From contig NZ_CP029255.1 in NCBI RefSeq assembly GCF_003122385.1, forward strand, positions 4,402,001 to 4,466,000: 64,000 bases of DNA. The letters run 5' to 3'. Positions 20,854 through 29,174 of the stretch are shown in pieces. Within the stretch, counting starts at the first letter, position 1. Every line of letters begins with the position of its first letter. The stretch comes from Flavobacterium crocinum (GTDB taxonomy: Bacteria; Bacteroidota; Bacteroidia; Flavobacteriales; Flavobacteriaceae). The position numbers and the translations under genes are program-made. The notes below the pieces were generated by a model. The model was given only the letters and a program-made list of their open reading frames with translations. It was not told where the DNA came from and did not search any database.

Positions 20854-22050
20854 TTAATTCGCCGTTACCTGCAAAGGATTTTGAATTATTTCAGCTTGTT
20901 TGTTAAGCATCTCATCCCATTGCGTAACCTCACTTACCTGTTTACTTCCTGTCCAGACAAAACCGGCATAAAAAGTGATTTTTTGCGATGGATTGGTGAC
21001 AATTAACAAATTACTTTGGTCAGGGGTTGTTGAGTTATTAGCAAAGGCCTGAGTAACTAATTCCGGATTCAGTACAATTCCTTCGCCTAAAAAAGTTTTA
21101 TCAATAGGTTCCCAATGACGGAACCATCCCTTTGTTTTGTTGATATTAATTTCACCTTTTTTATCATGCAGTGTAATTCCAATTGTATAATTTGGGAACT
21201 GCTCTTTAGCTTTTAAAATAATATCAAATTTTGAAAAATTACTCCCCAAATCCAATGAGATACGTTTGGTTTCCTTAATTTGATATTGACTCCAAGGAGC
21301 ATAATCTAATTCGAAAATAGTGCGCAGCGGTCCTTTGGCTATTGTTTTATAGCCAATATAATTTTTACCTACTTGTAAACTATCGTTAACCCAAACTCCT
21401 GCTCCACCTGTACCACGACTAGCGCCTACGTGGTAAGGGTCATATCCTTCTCCATGATCGATGTGATAATAACCTGCTTCTTTCACATTTTTAGCATACC
21501 AATCATCAATGATAGAATAATCTACTTTTTTAAGCCAAAGATCGATTCCACTTGAAAGCGTACCTCCTTCTTTGCCTTCTTCAACTAACTGCTGTGCTAC
21601 AGGCCCATAAGCTCTGAAAGCTACTCTATTATTTTCCCAGGCATAATCGTCAATACGTTCCGGGACGAACCGGGAATAGGCTACCGCCTTTGATTGTGAT
21701 TCTTTTACGGTATCAATCATTAACACAAAATCTGCCACGCTTTTTGCTTGTACCTTAGCCTGAAAAAGCAATTCATCTCCTTTACCATCTTTATCGTAAT
21801 CAATCCACTGGGTAGTTAGAAACTTATCTGTTCCTTTTAATTTGACACGAACATTTTTTTCTGAATTGTTCTTTAATATTTTTTCAATCTGACTACGCTT
21901 TACTGTAACAATTTCTTTTCTGTCAAAATTCAAACTGTTACTGACTTTTATTTCCATTTCATCCGATTTATTTGTGGAAATACAAGCTGTGAAGAAGATA
22001 ACTGTAAAGCAACAGTTCAATATTAGTTTTAATTGATTACGTATTTTCAT
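20854..22050 (-). CDS. DUF4861 lipoprotein
   Basis: This 398-aa protein has a lipobox ending at Cys23 (VIFFTAC), so it is a lipoprotein. The rest matches the DUF4861 type as I recall it: KGTDKFLTTQWIDYDKDGKGDELLFQA near the N-terminus, then a beta-rich body with YHIDHGEGYDPYHVGASRGTGG and GWFRHWEPID. The family is frequent in uronic-acid PULs next to GH88 and lyases and has no activity that I know of. The His, Asp and Glu cluster in YYHIDHGEGYDPY could be an active or metal site (inference). It lies between GH28 and GH43, with gaps of 11 and 24 nt. Non-catalytic glycan binding is an alternative. Confidence -1.
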   Translation of the reverse strand: MKIRNQLKLILNCCFTVIFFTACISTNKSDEMEIKVSNSLNFDRKEIVTVKRSQIEKILKNNSEKNVRVKLKGTDKFLTTQWIDYDKDGKGDELLFQAKVQAKSVADFVLMIDTVKESQSKAVAYSRFVPERIDDYAWENNRVAFRAYGPVAQQLVEEGKEGGTLSSGIDLWLKKVDYSIIDDWYAKNVKEAGYYHIDHGEGYDPYHVGASRGTGGAGVWVNDSLQVGKNYIGYKTIAKGPLRTIFELDYAPWSQYQIKETKRISLDLGSNFSKFDIILKAKEQFPNYTIGITLHDKKGEININKTKGWFRHWEPIDKTFLGEGIVLNPELVTQAFANNSTTPDQSNLLIVTNPSQKITFYAGFVWTGSKQVSEVTQWDEMLNKQAEIIQNPLQVTAN

Positions 22051-22061
22051 ATTTTAAATGA

Positions 22062-23507
22062 TTACTTTTTTAATTTAAATGAAAGTTCTTCAACATGTTC
22101 GCCTACAAAAAAGCCAGCCATATCTGCTGTTTTATACCATTTAGGTTTTTCCTGCATATCATCATATATTAAAACACCATTTATTTTAAGATTTTCAAAT
22201 ACTATATTTTTTATTTTGCGCTCTTCATTATAACCTGCAATAATTGAAGTGCCGGCATTTTTTCCTACGTAATCAATATTTCGAAAAACGACATTTTCGA
22301 TACCCCTACCAGGAGCTGTACAATATTTCGTATTATAAAAAACCCGAAGATTTAATAACTGTCCTTCTCTAAAATCTTCAACTCTGATATTTTCAAAAAG
22401 AACATTTTTAGCCGTATTATTATCCCCAACATTGATGGTTAAACAGCCCTGATAATCTTGCTGTTTTTCTTTGTGATCCAGAATATCAATATTGCTATAA
22501 GTTAGATTTTCAAGTAGTTCCGGATTGTTACTGTTTCCATGTGTTCCAATCAAAATAGGATGACCTACATCTGCCCACAGCGTGCTGTTTTTCATGGTAA
22601 TATTTTTACAGCCTCCTTTGAAATCTTTTCGGGTGCCATATACAGTTGTACAATCGTCCGATGAACGAATGAAAACCTTATCAAATTGTACATTATTGCT
22701 AGCCATAACATTCATTCCATCACCCCAGCCAAAAAAACTGATTGTTTTTACATTTTCAATATTCACCTGATCAGATCCTCCTGTTAAACATTGTGAAGCA
22801 AAAATACCTTCTACTTTAATATTCTTAGAGTTTGCAATATGGATACCCAGCTTTATTTCCTGATCTACCATACCACGGCCACAAATAGTAACATTGGACA
22901 CACTATCTAAACGTATTTCTCCTTTAAGGATAGCTCCTCCAGCCAGATAGATTATTTTATTGGACTGAACATTTAATTTTTGATTTGGAATTTCGTGAAC
23001 TCCTGGACCAAAGTAAATTACATTGGAATCATTCGGTTTGGGAGGGTTTACCTCTAGTGGATTGGCAAAAAGATGCAAATTGTGGAAAATATCATTATTG
23101 ATTTCAATAGATAAATTAGCTGGATTATTCAGAACAAAATTCATCACATTTCCTTTTACTTTTGAGGGTATAGTAAGGGCTAAGGGCCTAATTCTAGATT
23201 GATTCATTTTAGCTTTTACAGCTGTTACCTGAACTTCAACAGTTCCAGAAAAATCAAAAGAAGCCAATGCCGCAGTTTGCACCGAATGTCCCGTACCAAC
23301 CACTTGATCTACTTTTATATTGTATACAAAAACATCCTGCCATTTTCCTCCCGACTTTCTAACTTTTACAATGAAATCTGAATTTTTGTTTATTTTATCA
23401 GGCGCAGGATACACCACTAAGCTGTCTTTAGTGATAGCAAATAATTTTACTGCAACCAAAAAGAAAAAAAGTGTTAATCTTATTTTATGTCTTAAAATGT
23501 GGCTCAT
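22062..23507 (-). CDS. GH28-like (clan GH-N) secreted beta-helix glycoside hydrolase
   Basis: This 481-aa protein has a signal peptide (LFFFLVAVKLFA). An N-terminal beta-sandwich (about 25-130) comes before a right-handed beta-helix (about 135-460, VIYFGPGVHEI, IIYLAGGAILKG, VTICGRGMVDQ). The helix carries a paired-Asp motif, RSSDDCTTVYG (about 282), and DVGHPILIGTHG downstream, the place of the GH28 catalytic Asp pair and the conserved His. The N-terminal domain plus helix layout resembles GH49 as well as GH28. Hydrolysis of galacturonide or another uronide or glycoside bond is plausible; polygalacturonase itself is not proven. It is cotranscribed with DUF4861 (11-nt gap). Confidence -1.
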   Translation of the reverse strand: MSHILRHKIRLTLFFFLVAVKLFAITKDSLVVYPAPDKINKNSDFIVKVRKSGGKWQDVFVYNIKVDQVVGTGHSVQTAALASFDFSGTVEVQVTAVKAKMNQSRIRPLALTIPSKVKGNVMNFVLNNPANLSIEINNDIFHNLHLFANPLEVNPPKPNDSNVIYFGPGVHEIPNQKLNVQSNKIIYLAGGAILKGEIRLDSVSNVTICGRGMVDQEIKLGIHIANSKNIKVEGIFASQCLTGGSDQVNIENVKTISFFGWGDGMNVMASNNVQFDKVFIRSSDDCTTVYGTRKDFKGGCKNITMKNSTLWADVGHPILIGTHGNSNNPELLENLTYSNIDILDHKEKQQDYQGCLTINVGDNNTAKNVLFENIRVEDFREGQLLNLRVFYNTKYCTAPGRGIENVVFRNIDYVGKNAGTSIIAGYNEERKIKNIVFENLKINGVLIYDDMQEKPKWYKTADMAGFFVGEHVEELSFKLKK

Positions 23508-23532
23508 TTAATTATATTTGAAATTTTTGGGA

Positions 23533-24657
23533 TTAATGTAATGATGTCTTTTTGTATACTTCGCGCACCATAATAGGCAAAACAGGACTACTGTAAAAAG
23601 CCGAAAAGCCAGCTTTATTTGCTTCAACCACATTAACATGGGTTATAAAGAAACCGTAGGTATTTGTTCTCTTATCAATCCAAGGATAAGCACCAGCCCA
23701 ACTGGGACTGCTAATTAAAATTACGTTGCCTTTCTCATCAAGCTCTTCCCGCCACTCTCCTAATCCGTAAATGCTTTTATGTTTTTTAGACCTAACACGC
23801 TCTACATATTCTTTATGACCAATTAAAGCGCCTTTGACTTGATCTGCCTGCATTTCTGTTATGGATAACTTACTTAGTATTTGTCTGTCTTGAAATTTAC
23901 CCTCATGAGCAATCATATCTAAAAAGTGCATATAATCTGCAAGTGTACTTCGAGCACCTCCACCCAGCATAGGACTATGACCTCCTTCATCGTTTACCGG
24001 AACAAAATGGGTGTTTTTCATTCCCAGTGGAACAGCAATATTTTCTAGAAAAAGACTTTCAAAATCTTTACCTGTTGCTAACTCTGCCATTCTGCCCGCT
24101 ACCTGCATCGCCAGTCCACCGTAACTAAACTGCTCACCCGGCTTGGCTTTCGCTGATAAATTGACAATATGTTTAACCGATTCCTTCAAAGTTTGGTAAT
24201 TATCTATAACAGAATCTTTAGGTTGATAATCAGGAAAACCCGATGTATGAGAAAAAAGCTGTCTTAAAGTAGCTTCGCCTTTACTATCTTTAAATTCAGG
24301 CAGCCATTTATTGACTTTATCCTCCCATGAAAGATTTGTTTTTTCGACAACTGAGGCAATGGTAGCTGCTGCTAGCCATTTACCCGCCGAGGCGATAAAA
24401 ACCTTAGTTTCTTCTGTGTAATTTCCATAGCATTTTTTAAATACAATATTGTCGTTTTTCACAATCATAATTGCAGCGCCTGAATAATAACTACTAGCAA
24501 TCCACGCTTGAATTTTTCTATCTAAAAGAGAAAAATCATATCTGTACGTAGTTTTTCTCTCAAGGTTGTTTTGAGCTATTGCATTCAAATTACTTACTGC
24601 TATAAGAAAGCTTACTCCAACTATATATCTTTTTTTTAAACCTACAAGAACTGGCAT
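23533..24657 (-). CDS. Class-C beta-lactamase-fold serine hydrolase, putative esterase
   Basis: This 374-aa protein has a signal sequence (VGVSFLIAVSNLNAIAQ). It carries the SxxK motif SAGK (Ser90, Lys93) and the Tyr of the second motif in FSYGG. HTSGFPDYQP and LFLENIAVPLGMKNTHF are typical of class-C beta-lactamase and family VIII esterase folds. In a glycan locus, a deacylating esterase is more likely than a beta-lactamase or DD-peptidase, but the sequence does not decide. It follows a hairpin terminator (24691-24729) behind the PL38-like gene, so it begins the lower-expressed enzyme part of the operon. Confidence -1.
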   Translation of the reverse strand: MPVLVGLKKRYIVGVSFLIAVSNLNAIAQNNLERKTTYRYDFSLLDRKIQAWIASSYYSGAAIMIVKNDNIVFKKCYGNYTEETKVFIASAGKWLAAATIASVVEKTNLSWEDKVNKWLPEFKDSKGEATLRQLFSHTSGFPDYQPKDSVIDNYQTLKESVKHIVNLSAKAKPGEQFSYGGLAMQVAGRMAELATGKDFESLFLENIAVPLGMKNTHFVPVNDEGGHSPMLGGGARSTLADYMHFLDMIAHEGKFQDRQILSKLSITEMQADQVKGALIGHKEYVERVRSKKHKSIYGLGEWREELDEKGNVILISSPSWAGAYPWIDKRTNTYGFFITHVNVVEANKAGFSAFYSSPVLPIMVREVYKKTSLH

Positions 24658-24690
24658 CTATAATATTCGATTTATACTTAATACTATTTA

Positions 24691-24729
24691 AAATACCCGT
24701 AAAACAAATTATGCCGCTTACGGGTATTT
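24691..24729 (-). terminator. Operon-internal terminator between surface and periplasmic genes
   Basis: AAATACCCGTAA and TTACGGGTATTT form a perfect 12-bp stem around a 15-nt loop, followed by a short T-run on the minus strand. Partial read-through here would give more SusCD, binding-protein and lyase transcript than downstream enzyme transcript. Confidence -1.
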
Positions 24730-24747
24730 CTTCAGTTTCATATAATA

Positions 24748-26034
24748 TTATCTTGAATATAGCAATGTCCCAAAACCTAAATCATCATAACCTCCACTAT
24801 TAGGATCATACTCGCCACTACCTCCTTCAGGATATGCTAAATCTTTTGCCATTTTTACGTATCTGGCTTTAATCCCTTTCTTTACAGTATAATAGTTGTA
24901 AATTCTTTCCCAAGCCGGTCTTATTTGACCACGAGCGGCATCATCAGCTGCAGTTGTATGCGTAATATTATCGCAGTTGGTGTATTTATTAAATGGCACC
25001 GCTAATCTTGCATAATTAAACTTAGCTTCATATTCTGCGCCTTTAAGGATTAAATTATCCTTGTAACCGTAAATATCCAATCCCTGAGTATCTGCCATTT
25101 GAGCAATTGTACCCAATAATCCCACTACCATAAGAGCATGTCCCTGATCACGTCCGGCTTCCTGAATTTGTCCTAAATCAATATCATCATTAGCACCTTT
25201 TGGATGTACGTAATTAATTGCCTTGATTAATTGACCATTACCAGCGCCCTTCATTAAATAATTAATTACATAGGTATATTTTGCAACATCATCATTTAAT
25301 ACAGCAATTGACATAATAGAAGCCAGATTGCATAAATCCCAATTAGCCCAATAATGTGAAGAGCAGGTATTGTAATGAGTTTGCAGGAAATCATAATTTA
25401 CCGGATAAAAGACATCTAACATCCATTTTTTAAATTTTGCCAGATCAGCGACATTCCAGCCCGAATAATCACGCATAATTTCAGCAGCATTGGCAAATTG
25501 GTATCCATAAATACCTGCTCCTAAAGCTTTATTAGAGTCACCGCTGATTCTAGTACAAGTAGCAGCCCAGGCATTTAATATTTGAATAGATTTATTGGCA
25601 TAAGCTACATCTCCTGTTATTTTCCAACGAATAGCTGTAAGATAAGCCGCATGTGCATCATTCATAGCTGTAGAATAGTTGTCTGATGCTGGTTCTTCTT
25701 TAGATCCACCACCTCTAATTAAGGTAGCAACCGGGCCTTTCATTACATAAGTAGCAGAAGCATGACTATTACTGATCATTTTATTATAACCAGCTAGCCA
25801 AGGATCTACATTATTAGCTACATTGGTTTTCATACGGTCGAAATCTTCCTTCGAGTGTAATAATCCAGGATGCACAAACTTCATGTTAGCAGGAACAACA
25901 ATATCCTCTGAAGCATTTGCTTGATCATCGTTTTTATCCTGAGGTAAGCCATAATCATAGGAACATGCTACAAAGGCAATAGAACCAAGTAAAGCCCAAA
26001 CAAATTTGGTTTTTGTTAATTTTATGTTTTTCAT
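24748..26034 (-). CDS. PL38-like / alginate-lyase-family lipoprotein
   Basis: This 428-aa protein has a lipobox ending at Cys24 (GSIAFVAC) followed by an acidic-rich stretch (DYGLPQDKNDD), which suggests export to the cell surface. The helical (alpha/alpha) barrel is of the Alginate_lyase (PF05426) type: NDAHAAYLTAIRWKITGD, LNAWAATCTRISGD, GIYGYQFANAAEIMR, HYWANWDLCNLASIM, QEAGRDQGHALM. The Asn, His, Arg and Tyr residues in these segments match the general catalytic set of this fold. PL38 includes glucuronan lyases; the substrate here is inferred only as a uronic-acid backbone. It directly follows SusC, SusD and the surface binding protein, so it is the best candidate for the cell-surface endo-acting enzyme of this PUL. 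Confidence -1.
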   Translation of the reverse strand: MKNIKLTKTKFVWALLGSIAFVACSYDYGLPQDKNDDQANASEDIVVPANMKFVHPGLLHSKEDFDRMKTNVANNVDPWLAGYNKMISNSHASATYVMKGPVATLIRGGGSKEEPASDNYSTAMNDAHAAYLTAIRWKITGDVAYANKSIQILNAWAATCTRISGDSNKALGAGIYGYQFANAAEIMRDYSGWNVADLAKFKKWMLDVFYPVNYDFLQTHYNTCSSHYWANWDLCNLASIMSIAVLNDDVAKYTYVINYLMKGAGNGQLIKAINYVHPKGANDDIDLGQIQEAGRDQGHALMVVGLLGTIAQMADTQGLDIYGYKDNLILKGAEYEAKFNYARLAVPFNKYTNCDNITHTTAADDAARGQIRPAWERIYNYYTVKKGIKARYVKMAKDLAYPEGGSGEYDPNSGGYDDLGFGTLLYSR

Positions 26035-26052
26035 ATACTTATTTTTTAATAG

Positions 26053-26111
26053 GTATTACTGTTCAGCCTGAGTTACTTTGATTCACTTAGCATAAAACTT
26101 GACAGTAATAC
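26053..26111. other. Long-range inverted repeat between the binding-protein and PL38 genes
   Basis: GTATTACTGT (26053-26062) and ACAGTAATAC (26102-26111) are perfect 10-bp inverted arms around 39 nt, in a 149-bp spacer that is much longer than the other spacers near it. It may be an mRNA stem that sets stability or translation of the PL38 gene. No terminator T-run follows. Confidence -1.
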
Positions 26112-26183
26112 GAAATAATTGATTTAATGATGGTAAACCAGCCAAGTAACACAAAATGCTACTTAGCTTGATTAACTCAAATT

Positions 26184-27353
26184 TTATAAACCTAAAAAAG
26201 CTTTTAGTTCTGCCTGATTCTTAAAGGTGCGGATCCAATCTATTTCATAGCCTGTTTCAGCACCTACAATATCAGCTATTTTTAGCTGTCTGGTTGTAAG
26301 TTCTGTTAAAGTTGTATAATCTGCAGACAAGTCATAATAAATTACATTTTGAGCCATTAAATCTGTTTTGTATTTATTGTTTCCAAGATTAGTACTTCCT
26401 GTAGGAAGAGGGTCTAAAATGATATTTCCCGTGCCTGGCTTAGCTGCCCCCGTACCTTTAAAAGCGATTTTCATTGCAAAAATTGGGTATTCCGGAGCTT
26501 GTATATATTTAGCTTTGGCAGTCCCCCCCGGAGAAGGAAATATTCCATTCATAATAGTATATAAATCGGCACGACGTTTACTTGCTGATGTTCCTAATTG
26601 AGTCGGATCAAAAGTTACTTTTAATTTGCCATCTTCTATTTTATAGGATGCATTTTGGGCTGGCAGCCATTGCGGATCCGCCGGATCATCAAACTCAAAA
26701 ATATATTTCCCTTTAGGAGGTGCGATTACAGTTATCGAAGGCCCTGTTATAATTTGATTTTCCAGCCAAACCCTTACTTTGCCAGTAGCTGCACCTTTTG
26801 GAACTATCACACTTATTTGAGTATCAGTTACAGAAACTGGTTTAGCAGATACAGCATCTATGGCTAAATCATTTGAAAATTTAACTGTTACTTTTGAAAG
26901 ATCAGTTCCAAATCCTTTACCGGTAATCACAACTAAATCTCCCACATTTACAGAGGTTGGAGCAATACCGCTTATTGTTCCTCCTGTTACATATTGAAAA
27001 TCAGATGTAATAGCAGAATTTGTCCAGACTTTCACTGTAATTGGGCCTGTACCTGCATCTTGCGGCACACGTACCTGAACAGAAGTATCTGTATAACTGA
27101 TAATTTCAGTAGCGGCTATACCGTTAAAATAAATTTTTGCAGCTTTAACATATTGACCAAAATTGGCTCCCATTAAAGTAACAATACTTCCTGAAGCTCC
27201 TGAAGTGGGAGATACCGAACTTATTGTTACCGCAGGATAAGTAACCAATGGATCGCCTACGAATTCTCTTTCCTGATCACTGCAAGAAGTAATAAATAGT
27301 ATACTTACGAATGCTGTGATTGCTTTTATATTGTTTTTTATAATTTGCTTCAT
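26184..27353 (-). CDS. Surface glycan-binding lipoprotein with two IPT/TIG domains
   Basis: This 389-aa protein has a lipobox ending at Cys24 (ILFITSC), followed by SDQE, which fits the acidic surface-export signal described for Flavobacterium lipoproteins. Two IPT/TIG Ig-like domains (about 40-120, ISSVSPTSGASGSIVTLMGANFG; about 125-210, ISGIAPTSVNVGDLVVITGKGFG) form a stalk. A C-terminal domain of about 180 residues (YIFEFDDPADPQWLPAQNASY) probably binds glycan. The position directly after SusD is that of a surface glycan-binding protein (SGBP/SusE-like). It would capture the polymer at the cell surface for the PL38-like lyase and SusCD. The role is inferred from architecture and position. 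Confidence -1.
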   Translation of the reverse strand: MKQIIKNNIKAITAFVSILFITSCSDQEREFVGDPLVTYPAVTISSVSPTSGASGSIVTLMGANFGQYVKAAKIYFNGIAATEIISYTDTSVQVRVPQDAGTGPITVKVWTNSAITSDFQYVTGGTISGIAPTSVNVGDLVVITGKGFGTDLSKVTVKFSNDLAIDAVSAKPVSVTDTQISVIVPKGAATGKVRVWLENQIITGPSITVIAPPKGKYIFEFDDPADPQWLPAQNASYKIEDGKLKVTFDPTQLGTSASKRRADLYTIMNGIFPSPGGTAKAKYIQAPEYPIFAMKIAFKGTGAAKPGTGNIILDPLPTGSTNLGNNKYKTDLMAQNVIYYDLSADYTTLTELTTRQLKIADIVGAETGYEIDWIRTFKNQAELKAFLGL

Positions 27354-27378
27354 TTTGAATACATTTAGAAGTTCCTAA

Positions 27379-29166
27379 TTAATAACCTGGATTCTGTACC
27401 AATTTCCCATTCAATTGTATTTGTGTTAATGGAATAGGAAATAAATAGTGCTTACGCTGAAAATTTCTATTGGATGCAGGATCTAACAGCAAGGCTCTAA
27501 GATTTCCTTTTCCTGTAGTTACACTAATTTCGCCATAAGGATATGAAGCTGGTTTATAGATATTTGCGTTCCCTTCGTAATCAGTTCCCTGAATAACAGA
27601 ACCTACAATTGGCTGATTTAATTCTTGTTCTGCAATACCCCAACGTTTTAGGTCGTCATAACGTGAATTTTCGCCAAATAATTCGATGGCTCTTTCGCGT
27701 CTTAGTTCTTCCTGCATATTTAAACCATTTGCTGTAACAAAAGCATTAGTTAAAGCAGGCAATCCAGCTCTTTGACGAATTAAATTGATTGATTCGTTTA
27801 GTTCAGCATCACTAATTGCACCGTTTAATTCGAATAAAGCTTCGGCATAAATAAGATACACTTCTGCCAATCGAATTTGAGCAAAATCCTGAGACTCTGT
27901 ATTTGCTGCTCTGTACGTACCGTATTTATAAGAACGGAATTTTCTGTTAGCATAACCTGATCCACTATCTCCACCAGGCCCAAATAATTTAATGGCTCCC
28001 TGTGCTGGTGGTGCATCTGTAGCGACATCTACGAAATAAGAAGTCAATCTATAATCTCTGTTTTTGTATTCATCTTGCACATGTTGATAGCCTTGAAACA
28101 AAGGCGATTTGTTCACAGGAAGACCATCAGAACATAAAAACATATCCATAAATTTGCGTGAAGGTGCTAATCTCGAAGAAACCGTATGGCTCAAATTTAT
28201 ACCGCCCTGCAGCAAACCAAAATCGTACTTATTATATAAAATATATTCTTTGTTTGTTCCTTTATCCAGACCTGCAGGATTTGAACCAGCATCTTCTAAA
28301 TTGAATAAATAACACATACTAAAATTGTTTAGCTGTGTATTGTAATTCCAAAGTTGGTAACCTCCGCTAGTCATCACTTCTTTTGCTAATACAATTGCCT
28401 CCTGTAGATAAGCATTTACATTCGAAGAAGCTTCTGCTGTACCTGCTCCAGTAGAAGTTCCATCGCCATCTGTAGTGTTACCAACATATTTTTCCCAAGT
28501 TGCTTCGTACAATAAAACACGTGCCTTAAAAGCTTTTGCTGCCCAATTACTTAAATGTCCTTTATCAGCACTCGATATATTTTGTTCTGTAGGCAAATTT
28601 GGAATCGCTTCATCTAAATCCTTAATAATCTGTTTCATTACTTCGTAACGACTGTTGCGTTTTCCATACAATACCGCATCATTAATATCAACTACTGTAG
28701 TTACAATAGGTACTCCTCCAAAACGTTTTAGCAAGAAAAAGTGATGCCACGCTCTAAAGAATTTTGCTGCCGCCACATATTGCGCAATTGCAGTTTTATC
28801 ACCTGTATACTGCTCTGCCGCTTTTAGTAATATGTTGTTGGCTCTAATATATTTATATGGATTTGTCCAGTAGATATCTGAATTGGTTGCTATTGTATTA
28901 CCACGACCTTCTTCTTGTGCTAATGAAGTAAGATCTGTACCAAAGTCCATAAAAGAAAATACACTACTGCTATTTATAGCTTTCCAACTGATCATTTTAT
29001 TATAAAAATCATTGGATGCGGCTTTAAAATCTGCTGTTGATCTAAAATAAGAAGCTTCAGTTTGTGCATCCAAAGGATCTAATTCCAGGTAATCATTTTG
29101 ACAACTCGAAAACAATAATACTGAAGACAGCATTAAGGTTAATACTTTATTTTTCATATTCTTCAT
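27379..29166 (-). CDS. SusD/RagB-family outer-membrane nutrient-binding lipoprotein
   Basis: This 595-aa protein has a lipobox ending at Cys22 (SVLLFSSC). It has the SusD layout: an N-terminal segment DYLELDPLDAQTEASYFRS, TPR-like helices (AAKFFRAWHHFFLLKRFGGVPIV, the hallmark SusD segment, about residue 140) and the C-terminal RagB/SusD block (IRLAEVYLIYAEALFE, LRRERAIELFGENSRYDDLKRWG, FPIPLTQIQLN..QNPGY). It forms the lid of the SusC transporter and binds the glycan fragment. It starts 8 nt after SusC, in the same operon. Confidence -1.
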   Translation of the reverse strand: MKNMKNKVLTLMLSSVLLFSSCQNDYLELDPLDAQTEASYFRSTADFKAASNDFYNKMISWKAINSSSVFSFMDFGTDLTSLAQEEGRGNTIATNSDIYWTNPYKYIRANNILLKAAEQYTGDKTAIAQYVAAAKFFRAWHHFFLLKRFGGVPIVTTVVDINDAVLYGKRNSRYEVMKQIIKDLDEAIPNLPTEQNISSADKGHLSNWAAKAFKARVLLYEATWEKYVGNTTDGDGTSTGAGTAEASSNVNAYLQEAIVLAKEVMTSGGYQLWNYNTQLNNFSMCYLFNLEDAGSNPAGLDKGTNKEYILYNKYDFGLLQGGINLSHTVSSRLAPSRKFMDMFLCSDGLPVNKSPLFQGYQHVQDEYKNRDYRLTSYFVDVATDAPPAQGAIKLFGPGGDSGSGYANRKFRSYKYGTYRAANTESQDFAQIRLAEVYLIYAEALFELNGAISDAELNESINLIRQRAGLPALTNAFVTANGLNMQEELRRERAIELFGENSRYDDLKRWGIAEQELNQPIVGSVIQGTDYEGNANIYKPASYPYGEISVTTGKGNLRALLLDPASNRNFQRKHYLFPIPLTQIQLNGKLVQNPGY

Positions 29167-29174
29167 TTTAATAA

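Noticed and set aside
23533..24657. Beta-lactamase-fold gene considered as an antibiotic-resistance determinant.
   Set aside because: The SxxK fold is shared with esterases and the gene is embedded in a glycan operon, so resistance is unlikely.
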